Below, piece after piece: positions 8,880 through 16,068 of a stretch of DNA of 64,000 bases. The stretch is from Treponema socranskii subsp. buccale (GTDB taxonomy: Bacteria; Spirochaetota; Spirochaetia; Treponematales; Treponemataceae). Position 1 is the stretch's first letter. Each line of letters opens with the position of its first letter. The stretch covers positions 806,001 through 870,000 of the forward strand of contig NZ_CP054258.1 in NCBI RefSeq assembly GCF_024181585.1, in the 5' to 3' direction. The notes under the pieces were generated by a model. That model saw only the letters and a list, made by a program, of their open reading frames with translations, was not told the origin of the DNA and searched no databases. Both the position numbers and the translations under genes were made by a program.

Positions 8880-9265
8880 CAGGGATTATGCATGAAAAAT
8901 ATATACACAGAAAAATATAAAATAAAAAAGGCGGAACGCGAGGCAGCGGAACTGCCGCCGAGCCGCTCTGACCGAGGTTAAACGGAACGCTAAAATAGCG
9001 CGTCCCGTTTAACTGCAAGTTTGCGAGGCAAACTTGTGTATATACGTGTGCGCTTTCGCACACGAGTACGGCATTTTCGAAAATTGACATTTTCTGCAAT
9101 GCCGTACTATAAGGAATGGCAAGCAAAATTTCGAAGAAATTTTGCGCAGTCCGATTCCAATCACGGTCTGCCGCGGCGAACGGCAGGGCTGCTGCCGGGA
9201 GTGCAGCCGATTTTTTACGGTAACTGTTATTTTCTTGGAATATAGATTCTTATGCGTAAGTCCTG
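8880..9265 (+). repeat. Family A repeat copy 1, interrupted by a family C element
   Basis: Starts AGGGATTATGCATGAAAAA and runs through AAAAAAGGCGGAACGCGAGG, ACGGTCTGCCGCGGCGAACG and GGCTGCTGCCGGGAGTGCAG to TATAGATTCTTATGCGTAAG. The same order is found at 46287, 59191 and, inverted, at 13101. Predicted secondary structure is strong: GGCGG/CCGCC at the 5' part, CAGACCG/CGGTCTG closing the middle, and GGCTGC/GCAGCC followed by TTTTTT at the 3' part. Unlike the others, this copy is split by a 141-bp insertion at 8975-9115. Confidence 0.85.
8975..9115 (+). repeat. Family C hairpin repeat nested inside a family A repeat
   Basis: The 141 bp between ACCG (ending 8974) and ATGGC (9116) are absent from the other family A copies. 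The insert is an array of hairpins: GTTAAACGG/CCCGTTTAAC with AAATAGCG in the loop, CAAGTTTGC-GAG-GCAAACTTG, TGTGCG-CTTT-CGCACA, and GTACGGCATT/AATGCCGTAC. TTGACA (9084-9089) sits in the last hairpin with TATAAG 18 bp downstream, a promoter pointing out of the element. No convincing target duplication is seen. Confidence 0.8.
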
Positions 9266-9284
9266 GCAGGCGTATATCGGGTCA

Positions 9285-9313
9285 TTTACAAAACTCGGCA
9301 TTCGCACTAGTAT
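9285..9313 (+). promoter_or_regulatory. Promoter of the rRNA methyltransferase gene
   Basis: TTTACA (9285-9290), 17-bp spacer, TAGTAT (9308-9313), then 9 nt to the ATG at 9323 without a Shine-Dalgarno site; a second hexamer TATGCT (9311-9316) ends 6 nt before the ATG. Either way the message should be leaderless or nearly so. Confidence 0.6.
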
Positions 9314-9322
9314 GCTTTTGCT

Positions 9323-10579
9323 ATGAATGATGCGCTTCGTATCTTTTTAAAACCGAAAGAAGAAAGGGAAGTCGTACAGGGCTTTCCGTGGGTATTCGAC
9401 AACGAAATCTCTCATGTAAAATACTTTGCATCCGACGGGAGCGGCCGAAAAGATGCGCCGCTTTCCGAATGCGAAAGTGCCGACGGAAGCGCGTGCGAAG
9501 TGTTTACGGCTGCAGGCGGATTTATCGGTACGGGCATTATCAACCGAAAATCGAAGATATGCGTGCGCATGCTCTCTTCGGCTTATGCGGACAAAGTGTT
9601 TGAAAATACGAAAGCGTTTATCGATGCGCGCATCCGCGATGCGGCGAATATGCGGCGCATCCGTTACGGAGAACTCGATTCGTACCGTCTCGTTTTTGCC
9701 GAAGCCGATTTGCTTCCCGGTCTCATCGTCGAACGATTTGCATCCGTCGAGGGTTCCGTGTATCTTGTCGTTCAGTTCCTTGCGCTCGCGTGTGAAGTTT
9801 TCCGCGAAGAAATTACGGCAGCTCTTATTAAAACGTGCAATCCCCAGGGCATATACGAGCGGAGCGATGCCGCCGTCCGCGAAAAAGAAGGGCTCGAAGA
9901 AAGGACGGGCTGGATATACGGAAGCGGCGGCGACGTGATTACGATAAACGAAAACGGCATCCTCTTTTATGTCGATATCGCAAAAGGCCAAAAGACCGGT
10001 TTTTTTCTCGATCAAAAGGATAACCGTAAAGCGATTATGCCGTTTTGTCACGGAAAGCGTGTGCTCGACGCATTTTCGCATACGGGAGCATTTGCGCTCG
10101 CGGCAGCTTTTGCCGGTGCGCGTGAAGTAGTCGCTGCGGAAATTTCGGAAGACGCGCTTTCGATGATCGAAAAGAATATCGCACTCAATAAAAAAGAGAA
10201 TATAGTCAAACCCGTGCTCGCCGACGTTTTCGATTTATTAAAAAAATATGAAGAATCGGGCGAAACTTTCGACGTGATCGTTCTCGATCCTCCGGCCTTT
10301 ACGAAGAGCGCGAAAAACATTCAAAAGGCGTACGGCGGTTATAAAGAAATCAATTTGCGTGCGATGCGCCTGCTCGGAAAAGGCGGCATATTAATAAGCT
10401 GTTCGTGTTCCGCATTTTTCGACGCGAATACGTTTTACGATATGCTCATGCACGCAGCCGCCTCAAGCGGCCGCCGTGTACAGATATTGGAAAAGCGGGG
10501 AGCGGGAGAGGATCATCCGATTCTTCTCGGTTATGAGCGCTCGGAATATTTGAAGTGCGCGATTGCGCGGGTGCTGTGA
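9323..10579 (+). CDS. rlmI: Class I SAM-dependent rRNA methyltransferase, RlmI-like
   Basis: Probable 23S rRNA cytosine-C5 methyltransferase of the RlmI/YccW family, 418 residues. An N-terminal PUA-like RNA-binding domain (FLKPKEEREVVQGFPWVFDN and following) precedes a central EEHEH-like region and a Rossmann methyltransferase domain. The SAM-binding loop is VLDAFSHTGAFALAAAFAGA and the catalytic-region motif is VIVLDPPAFTKS, followed by LISCSCSAFFD with a conserved cysteine. The first domain contains an insert rich in Glu, Ser and Gly near residues 38-62. It is followed with no gap by miaA, so the two RNA-modification genes form an operon. The paralogue RlmL/RlmK is less likely from length. 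Confidence 0.85.
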   Translation: MNDALRIFLKPKEEREVVQGFPWVFDNEISHVKYFASDGSGRKDAPLSECESADGSACEVFTAAGGFIGTGIINRKSKICVRMLSSAYADKVFENTKAFIDARIRDAANMRRIRYGELDSYRLVFAEADLLPGLIVERFASVEGSVYLVVQFLALACEVFREEITAALIKTCNPQGIYERSDAAVREKEGLEERTGWIYGSGGDVITINENGILFYVDIAKGQKTGFFLDQKDNRKAIMPFCHGKRVLDAFSHTGAFALAAAFAGAREVVAAEISEDALSMIEKNIALNKKENIVKPVLADVFDLLKKYEESGETFDVIVLDPPAFTKSAKNIQKAYGGYKEINLRAMRLLGKGGILISCSCSAFFDANTFYDMLMHAAASSGRRVQILEKRGAGEDHPILLGYERSEYLKCAIARVL

Positions 10580-11557
10580 GTGGAAGGAAGCGAAAAGAAC
10601 TGCAACTGCGTCATCCTTTTGGGCCCGACCGCCTGCGGCAAAACGGCGATAGGAGTTGCGATCGCGCGGGAGCGAAACGGTGAAATCGTTTCGGCGGATT
10701 CGCGGCAAGTGTACAAGGGTCTCGACATCGGTTCGGGAAAAGACTTGGACGAATACGCTTCGGGCGGAATTCCCGTTCCCTATCACCTTATCGACATAAC
10801 CGATCTCAAAAGCGAATACAGTGTATTTCAATATCAAAAAGATTTTTACCGCGTCTTTCCGGATATCGTCGGTCGGAAAAAATTACCCGTCGTCGTCGGC
10901 GGTACCGGTATGTACCTCGACTCGATTATCAGAAATTACGATTTGATCGAAGTGCCTGAAAACGAAAAGCGGAGAGTGGAACTTGAGGCGAAATCCCTCG
11001 AAGGGCTTTCCCGTCTTTTGCTTTCGCTGAAACCGGATTTCCACACGCGCGAATATCTCCGCGATAAAGCGCGCTGCATACGCGCGATAGAGATAGCGGA
11101 GTATCGGATGTGCCCTGAAGCGGACATCATGCGAAAGACGATGACGATCCGTCCCGACATCCGTCCGCTTGTTATCGGTACGACGCTTTTGAGGGAAGAG
11201 CTGCGTGAGCGCATTGCAAAGCGTCTCAAAGCCCGCCTCGATTCGGGCATGATAGAAGAAGTGGAAAATTTGCACAAAAGCGGCGCATCGTGGGAGCGGC
11301 TTGAAACGCTCGGTCTCGAGTACGGATTCGTCGCCGAATATTTACAGGGGAAAATCGCCTCCCGCGGCGAACTGTACGAAAAACTCGTTGTCGCTATACG
11401 GAGATTTGCGAAGCGGCAGGAAACGTGGTTTCGCGGCATGGAGCGTAAAATGAAAATGCAGGGAAGCTCGATTCATTGGCTTCCCTGCGTTTCCGACACT
11501 GATGTGCGCGTACATGCCGCGCTTTCGTTAGTCGATGAGTACGTTGTTATGCGTTGA
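10580..11557 (+). CDS. miaA: tRNA dimethylallyltransferase
   Basis: Transfers a dimethylallyl group to N6 of adenosine 37 in tRNAs reading codons that start with U. The 325-residue protein begins with the P-loop LLGPTACGKTAIGVA, then DSRQVYKGLDIGSGKD (substrate and tRNA contacts) and VVVGGTGMYLDSII, all in the order typical of MiaA. The length fits. The start is GTG at 10580, immediately after the stop of the methyltransferase gene, so translation is probably coupled; GGAAGGA downstream of the GTG is part of the coding region. A typical MiaA has IGT rather than IGS in the second motif, a minor variation. Confidence 0.93.
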   Translation: MEGSEKNCNCVILLGPTACGKTAIGVAIARERNGEIVSADSRQVYKGLDIGSGKDLDEYASGGIPVPYHLIDITDLKSEYSVFQYQKDFYRVFPDIVGRKKLPVVVGGTGMYLDSIIRNYDLIEVPENEKRRVELEAKSLEGLSRLLLSLKPDFHTREYLRDKARCIRAIEIAEYRMCPEADIMRKTMTIRPDIRPLVIGTTLLREELRERIAKRLKARLDSGMIEEVENLHKSGASWERLETLGLEYGFVAEYLQGKIASRGELYEKLVVAIRRFAKRQETWFRGMERKMKMQGSSIHWLPCVSDTDVRVHAALSLVDEYVVMR

Positions 11558-11626
11558 GTTTACATTGCCCGATGCGTACCGCGTGAAATTTGCTTGAAGG
11601 CAAAAACGGCGCGTTTATTTTCCGCG

Positions 11627-11845
11627 CTACGCGTTGACGGCGATTTTTACCGGTTCCGCGATTTCGACGAGGTATCCCGTGCGGATGCAGGTTTCAAAGA
11701 GTTCTTTGCCGATGTAATCGGTTTTCACTTCGTCGTATCCGTCTCTGTCGCGTACGATGCGCACGACGTATCCGTCTTCCATTTCTCGTACAATCGTCAT
11801 ATAGTCCGATGAGTTTCCGATGCTTTTTAAAGTGTAGCTTTTCAA
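11627..11845 (-). CDS. Small conserved-looking hypothetical protein (72 aa)
   Basis: A short acidic protein ending in VEIAEPVKIAVNA, with no membrane segment. Two nearby TTG codons could start it; the one at 11845 is preferred because GGGAGG (minus strand, 11852-11857) lies 6 nt upstream, whereas the one at 11851 would touch the ribosome site. It converges on miaA and diverges from tatD. The sequence (GDxDEYVVRI-like strands followed by a helix around GKELFETC) looks like a small alpha/beta domain, but I do not recognise the family. Codon use resembles its neighbours. Confidence 0.6.
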   Translation of the reverse strand: MKSYTLKSIGNSSDYMTIVREMEDGYVVRIVRDRDGYDEVKTDYIGKELFETCIRTGYLVEIAEPVKIAVNA

Positions 11846-11862
11846 TTCCAACCTCCCGATGT

Positions 11863-11891
11863 TTGCATTGCTTTTTTATTTTCGGTACAAT
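11863..11891 (+). promoter_or_regulatory. Promoter of tatD
   Basis: TTGCAT (11863-11868), 17-bp spacer, TACAAT (11886-11891). The ATG at 11901 begins 9 nt after the -10 box, the ATG at 11895 only 3 nt after it, so 11901 is taken as the start. No Shine-Dalgarno is present. Confidence 0.5.
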
Positions 11892-11900
11892 GTAATGCGG

Positions 11901-12704
11901 ATGTTAGCGTTTTCTGTATTGACGGATGCTCATTTTCATCTCGCCTGCTGCGCCGAAAACTCGCTTGAAGATTCGTTTCGCGGACTTGAATCCATATCCT
12001 ATTACGGCGTTTCCTGCGCTCACGACAGGGACGAGTTTTTAAAACAGGAAACGCTTTCGGCAAAGCTCAACGAAAACGAAAATACGCAGGTCATGTGCGC
12101 CTTCGGTATGCACCCGCAGCTTCCGCTCGTCGAAAACGCAAGCTTTATGGAAACGCTTCTCAAAGAGCGGCGCATCGGTGCGATCGGGGAGGCGGGATTC
12201 GATTTATTTACAAAGGAATTCAAAGCCGATATCGCGCGGCAGGAAGAGGCGTGGCGTATTTCGTGTGAACTTGCAGCTCTGTACGGCGTTCCGCTCGTCG
12301 TACACTGCCGCAAAGCGCTCGATAAAATGTTCCGCGACTCGAAAGCGCTTTCGAAAATTCCGGCCGTCGTGTTTCATTCGTTTACGGGAAGCGTACAGGA
12401 CGCGTCTTCTCTTTTAAAGCGCGGCGTAAACGCGTATTTCAGTTTCGGAAATCCGATCACCTTCGGCGATAAGAGTGCGATCGGCTGCGTGCAAAAACTC
12501 GATGCCGGGCGGCTCCTCATGGAAACGGATGCGCCGTACCAGACGATGCGGGGAGAGACCGAAACGAAAATGAGTGCGATCGCTCGCGTATATGAAAGGG
12601 CATTTTTTCTTCGATACGGAGAGGAAAGCTGCGCAAAGGAAAAAATCCAAATGTTCTCCGATGCGATTTTTAATAATTTTAAATCCGCTTACGGTATTGC
12701 CTAA
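11901..12704 (+). CDS. tatD: TatD family metal-dependent deoxyribonuclease
   Basis: TIM-barrel metal-dependent hydrolase of the TatD family, 267 residues, with 3'-5' exonuclease or related nuclease activity in characterised members. The N-terminal metal motif HFH lies at residues 11-13 (TDAHFHLAC), with further family signatures GEAGFDLF, PLVVHCRKA (metal histidine), VFHSFTGS and LLMETDAPYQ (terminal metal Asp). The start is placed at 11901 from promoter spacing. The last 26 bp overlap the convergent HPt gene on the other strand. The normal family wording is GEIGLD, here GEAGFD, a mild change near the metal site. Confidence 0.87.
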   Translation: MLAFSVLTDAHFHLACCAENSLEDSFRGLESISYYGVSCAHDRDEFLKQETLSAKLNENENTQVMCAFGMHPQLPLVENASFMETLLKERRIGAIGEAGFDLFTKEFKADIARQEEAWRISCELAALYGVPLVVHCRKALDKMFRDSKALSKIPAVVFHSFTGSVQDASSLLKRGVNAYFSFGNPITFGDKSAIGCVQKLDAGRLLMETDAPYQTMRGETETKMSAIARVYERAFFLRYGEESCAKEKIQMFSDAIFNNFKSAYGIA

Positions 12705-13029
12705 GGGCGGAAATCGTTTCATCGTATATTTTAAAAAATACCCGTGTCAGCGCCGTCGCGTTTCCCGCTTCTTTTCCGCGCAGTACGTTTTCGAGTGAGA
12801 GGGCGGCATCGTAAAGCGCTTCGCATCCGATTTGTCCGGCCGATCCCTTCGTCTTGTGCACGAATGAAACGAAGCCTTTGTCTTGTGCTGCGTTTTCCGC
12901 AAGAGACGCAAAATGCGCCTTGTCGTTTACATTTTCTTCTAAAAAAGAATCGACGAGCGTTTCGTACAGTTCCGTATCGCCCGAAACCATATCGAGACCG
13001 GAAACCGTATTTAAAATCGAACGCGGCAT
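12679..13029 (-). CDS. Free-standing HPt (histidine phosphotransfer) domain protein
   Basis: A 116-residue four-helix phosphotransfer protein that would pass phosphate between a hybrid kinase and a response regulator. The phosphorylated histidine is H58 in FVHKTKGSAGQIG, the canonical HxxKG-S-G pattern. There is no attached kinase or receiver domain and no two-component gene nearby, so its partners are encoded elsewhere. The start ATG at 13029 follows an AAGGT site. Its 3' end overlaps the 3' end of tatD by 26 bp in convergent orientation, which could give antisense pairing of the two mRNAs. Confidence 0.85.
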   Translation of the reverse strand: MPRSILNTVSGLDMVSGDTELYETLVDSFLEENVNDKAHFASLAENAAQDKGFVSFVHKTKGSAGQIGCEALYDAALSLENVLRGKEAGNATALTRVFFKIYDETISALRQYRKRI

Positions 13030-13100
13030 GACCTTACCTACCTTAATCTTAGGGCAAGGACACCGGAAACTATATCCTCTAGAAAAATAGCGTGTATCAT

Positions 13101-13260
13101 AAAAATCGGCTGCACTCCCGGCAGCAGCCCTGCCGTTCGCCGCGGCAGACCGTGATCGGAATCGGACTGCGCAAACTTTTTAATAAAAAGTTTGCTTGCC
13201 ATCGGTCTGAGCGGCTCGGCGGCAGTTCCGCTGCCTCGCGTTCCGCCTTTTTTTATTTAA
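13101..13260 (-). repeat. Family A repeat copy 2 (inverted)
   Basis: Reverse complement of the core seen at 46287 and 59241: on the minus strand it reads AAAAAAAGGCGGAACGCGAG, then AGCCGCTCAGACCGATGGC, a CAAACTTTTTATTAAAAAG hairpin, ACGGTCTGCCGCGGCGAAC and the GGCTGC/GCAGCC hairpin followed by GATTTTTAT. The similarity to copies 1 and 4 outside the core is lost. It sits between the divergent HPt and signal peptidase genes, so it is not needed as a terminator for either. Confidence 0.85.
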
Positions 13261-13344
13261 TTATACACTTCTTTTCCGTGTGCACATTTCCGATGCCCTT
13301 GCTCCAATCTTAGTGTTCGCAGTATACACCAAGGGCGGTATTTT

Positions 13345-13353
13345 TGCTATACT
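13345..13353 (+). promoter_or_regulatory. Extended -10 promoter of lepB, leaderless geometry
   Basis: TGC-TATACT (13345-13353) is an extended -10 element; 6 nt (GGCGTT) separate it from the ATG at 13360. No clear -35 box or Shine-Dalgarno site is present. Confidence 0.55.
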
Positions 13354-13359
13354 GGCGTT

Positions 13360-15105
13360 ATGACAGAATCAAAAACCGAAACATTGTTTATTTTGCTATT
13401 CATCTCTATTGCATCTTCTTTTTTCTTTGCGTTTTTTTGCATACCCCTTTCCGCCGACATATCGATTTTAGCTTTTCCGATTTCGTTCGCGTTTACGGCG
13501 ATCGTCTTTTATAAATCGATACGGCTCAAGCGGGGAGATGCTTCCGCTATCCCCGTCGTGCGGAAAATGATGCAGTATCTCCCGTACGTGCTCCTCGCGT
13601 CCTTTGTGCTTCGAAGGGCGGGCAAAAACGGAACGCCGTTTTGGTACGATATAGCGACGGTCTCTCTGTGGTGCATCGTCTTCGTTTCGTCGCTCGCGGC
13701 GCTGTATTTTCTGAACGAAAAGCGCGTATATGCTCTGTCTCCCGAGTGGAAAAAATACCGCGAAAAAAATCCTTCCGTAAAACCGCGCGGTTTTGCGCGT
13801 GCCGCTTTTGAAGCCCTCGATTGGGCGGACGCGCTCGTGCAGGCTATCTTTATGGTTTTGCTCATTCAAATTTTTATCGTGCAGTTGTATATGATTCCGT
13901 CGGAATCGATGGTGCCGGAATTTCTCGTCGGCGATCGTGTCGTCGTTTTTAAAACGGCGAGCGGTCCGAAGTTTCCGCTCTCCGACGTCGGCGTTCCGTC
14001 GCTTAAAACCTACGAGCGGGGAGACATCGTCGTGTTTCGAAATCCGCATTACAGCATGGACAGAAAATCGGAAGTGAAAACCGTTACGAGTCAGCTCGTC
14101 TACCTCCTCACCTTTATGGCGGTAAATCTCAACAAAGATGAAAACGGCAGACCGAAACCCGATCCGCTCGTAAAGCGCGTTGCGGGCGTGCCGGGAGAGC
14201 AGCTGGTGATGCAGGACGGAGTCCTCTATGCGCGCACAAAAGACGGGAGCGATTTCAAACCGGTCGAAAAAGATGCGCGTTTTGCCGCGTGGAATTTAAA
14301 CGACGTTGCCCCAAAAGCGAAGCGCGGCATACGGGAATTTCCGCTTTCGCAAAGCGAATACGATCTCATGATCGAGTGTGAAAAAAGGCGGCGCGAATAC
14401 GATATCGATGCGGCATCTCGTTCGTGCCGCGCTCTCGTCGAACGCTTCAGACGTGCAGTTCCCGATCGCAGCGGAACCTTTACGATGGATGCCTCTTCGA
14501 TGCACGAATACAATCTCTTTGTCAATTTCGATGCCCTCACGCAGCGTCTCATGAGCGCGGACGGAGGGACTGCGTGGTTTTCGTCCTTTATGACCGATTG
14601 GATCGCGTCGAAGCCGGAGGCGGGAAGCTATGCAGGAGGCGATATCTACAGCGATGCGAATTACAGGCTCAATATCATGATAAAGGAATGCGTCGGAAAC
14701 CTCGTCGTGCGGAATGCCGAATTGATAAAAGCGGCCTCTTCCTCCGATGCGCGCAGAAGCGACGGTGAAATCCGCTCGCTTATGGAAAGGGCTGAAATGC
14801 TCAACCTGTACGTGATGCTCCTCGATCAGCGCAATATGCCGGTCTTTCCCGAAAACAAAAACGGACGGCCTCAGTATATTCCCGAGGGCTCTTATTTTAT
14901 GATGGGAGACAACCGCTTCAATTCCGCCGATATGCGCCATTCGTATACGAAGACGCTCACCCCGCTTACAAAACTCGACGCCTACTCTGTAACTTACGAA
15001 TCGAATATGAGTCCGCAGTATGTCGGAAAAAAATACATACTCGGCACGACGCTCTTCCGCTTTTGGCCGCCTTCTCGGATCGGCGCAATCGGAAAACGGC
15101 GATAG
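13360..15105 (+). CDS. lepB: Signal peptidase I, unusually long
   Basis: Membrane protease that removes signal peptides from exported proteins. Catalytic Ser is in PSESM (Ser183) and the general-base Lys in LVKRVAGVPGE (Lys272); the conserved C-terminal box is MGDNRFNSADMRHS (GDNR at about 516-519). Up to four hydrophobic segments lie within residues 8-120 and another at 157-180 just before the catalytic Ser. Most type I enzymes have 200-320 residues; this has 581 because roughly 200 residues are inserted between the Lys region and the GDNR box (about 300-505), a hydrophilic, largely helical stretch. Both catalytic residues are intact, so it should be active. Single gene with its own promoter. 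Confidence 0.9.
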   Translation: MTESKTETLFILLFISIASSFFFAFFCIPLSADISILAFPISFAFTAIVFYKSIRLKRGDASAIPVVRKMMQYLPYVLLASFVLRRAGKNGTPFWYDIATVSLWCIVFVSSLAALYFLNEKRVYALSPEWKKYREKNPSVKPRGFARAAFEALDWADALVQAIFMVLLIQIFIVQLYMIPSESMVPEFLVGDRVVVFKTASGPKFPLSDVGVPSLKTYERGDIVVFRNPHYSMDRKSEVKTVTSQLVYLLTFMAVNLNKDENGRPKPDPLVKRVAGVPGEQLVMQDGVLYARTKDGSDFKPVEKDARFAAWNLNDVAPKAKRGIREFPLSQSEYDLMIECEKRRREYDIDAASRSCRALVERFRRAVPDRSGTFTMDASSMHEYNLFVNFDALTQRLMSADGGTAWFSSFMTDWIASKPEAGSYAGGDIYSDANYRLNIMIKECVGNLVVRNAELIKAASSSDARRSDGEIRSLMERAEMLNLYVMLLDQRNMPVFPENKNGRPQYIPEGSYFMMGDNRFNSADMRHSYTKTLTPLTKLDAYSVTYESNMSPQYVGKKYILGTTLFRFWPPSRIGAIGKRR

Positions 15106-15108
15106 AAC

Positions 15109-15184
15109 GGAGCTGTCTCAAAAGTCGCTTACTTTTTCGACAGCTCCTCGAGTTTAAAATTAAGTCTTTGCATTGTAATGACTT
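15109..15184 (+). repeat. Family B repeat, left half; likely acts as terminator
   Basis: GGAGCTGTC (15109-15117) pairs with GACAGCTCC (15139-15147), followed by GAGTTTAAAATTAAGTCTTT, the same order as the left half of the complete copy at 37874-38016. The rest of the element is missing. It lies just after the lepB stop and before the convergent coaX gene. Confidence 0.75.
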
Positions 15185-15221
15185 ATCGGCGCGTTATTAA
15201 TGTATGCCGCCCGTTTTTACG

Positions 15222-16016
15222 TCAGAGTCCTGCGTACAGTGCGGCGCGGCGGATGCCTGAGAGCGTAAGCTCTTTGTCCGCTTCGTCGAACACGTCGGTG
15301 ATCGGTTTTATCATGCTGTTGAGGCCGCCCGTTGCGATAGTTTTTATGTCGGCTTGCCTGATACCCGTCGATTTTTCCAAATCGCGCTTCATCCTCTCGA
15401 TGAGACCTTCGGTAAGGCTTTTGTAGCCGAGCATGATGCCCGACTGAATCGCGACCGTCGTATTCGTGCCGAGACTCGTCGCAGGAATTTCGAGGGGTAC
15501 CGCCGGAAGCTGCGCGGTATTCGTAAAAAGCGATTTGAACGCGGTGCCGATGCCCGGCGCTATCGCCACTCCGGCGATATTCGCGTTTGCGTCGACGACG
15601 ACGAAAGAAAGCGCGGTGCCGAAATCCGAAACGATGCACGCGCACTTGTTGCGCTCCCACGCTTCGAGCGCATCGCACAAGAGGTCGGTTCCGATTTCAT
15701 GGACGGCGCTTTCGGGAATTTTTACGGGGAGAGAGGCGTACATGTCGGGTCCGATGATGAGCGGCTTTTTGCCGATGATGTGCTGCGTGACGTTTACGAA
15801 GGGGCCGGTTAAATTCGGTACGACGGAACTTATGACTGCCGAATCGATGTCGGAAAGGGAGACGGAAGCGTCGCGGATAAGCGTCCGTATCGTCGAAAAG
15901 TATTCGTCGCCGGTGCGTTTTACGTCGGAGCTGATCCGCCACACGTGGACGAGTTTTTCTCCGTCGAAGAGTGCGGTTTTGCAGTTCGTGTTGCCGATAT
16001 CGAAACAGAGCATCAT
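15222..16016 (-). CDS. coaX: Type III pantothenate kinase
   Basis: Phosphorylates pantothenate in the first step of coenzyme A synthesis. The 264-residue protein shows the ASKHA-fold ATP site CFDIGNTNCKTALF at the N-terminus, the substrate-region motif HEIGTDLLCDALEA (normally G-x-D-R; here the position after Asp is Leu), SDFGTALSFVVVD and GVAIAPGIGTAFKSLF. The length matches CoaX. Two ATG codons occur in a row (16016 and 16013); GGGGG about 10 nt upstream serves as RBS. It is divergent from hisS with overlapping promoters. Some CoaX proteins have Arg in the GADR/GTDR motif, so the Leu is a small anomaly that could affect kinetics. Confidence 0.85.
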   Translation of the reverse strand: MMLCFDIGNTNCKTALFDGEKLVHVWRISSDVKRTGDEYFSTIRTLIRDASVSLSDIDSAVISSVVPNLTGPFVNVTQHIIGKKPLIIGPDMYASLPVKIPESAVHEIGTDLLCDALEAWERNKCACIVSDFGTALSFVVVDANANIAGVAIAPGIGTAFKSLFTNTAQLPAVPLEIPATSLGTNTTVAIQSGIMLGYKSLTEGLIERMKRDLEKSTGIRQADIKTIATGGLNSMIKPITDVFDEADKELTLSGIRRAALYAGL

Positions 16017-16068
16017 TGTAATTTTCCCCCGTTTCAGTTAGTATAGCGCTATGGAATCGATCATTCAA
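16016..16068. promoter_or_regulatory. Overlapping divergent promoters for hisS and coaX
   Basis: Plus strand: TTGTAA (16016-16021), 17 bp, TAGTAT (16039-16044), 6 nt, ATG of hisS at 16051. Minus strand: TTGAAT (16068-16063), 17 bp, TATACT (16045-16040), then a ~17-nt leader with GGGGG before the coaX ATG at 16016. The two -10 boxes share bases 16040-16044, and the plus-strand -35 overlaps the coaX start codon, so the two promoters cannot be occupied at once. Confidence 0.65.

Noticed and set aside
7981..9262. Possible tRNA genes in the hairpin-rich intergenic regions
   Set aside because: No cloverleaf with T-loop GTTCGA and matching acceptor stem was found; the hairpins belong to repeat families.
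13509..14049. Minus-strand frames inside lepB
   Set aside because: They are shadows of the plus-strand gene, which has its promoter, start and catalytic motifs.
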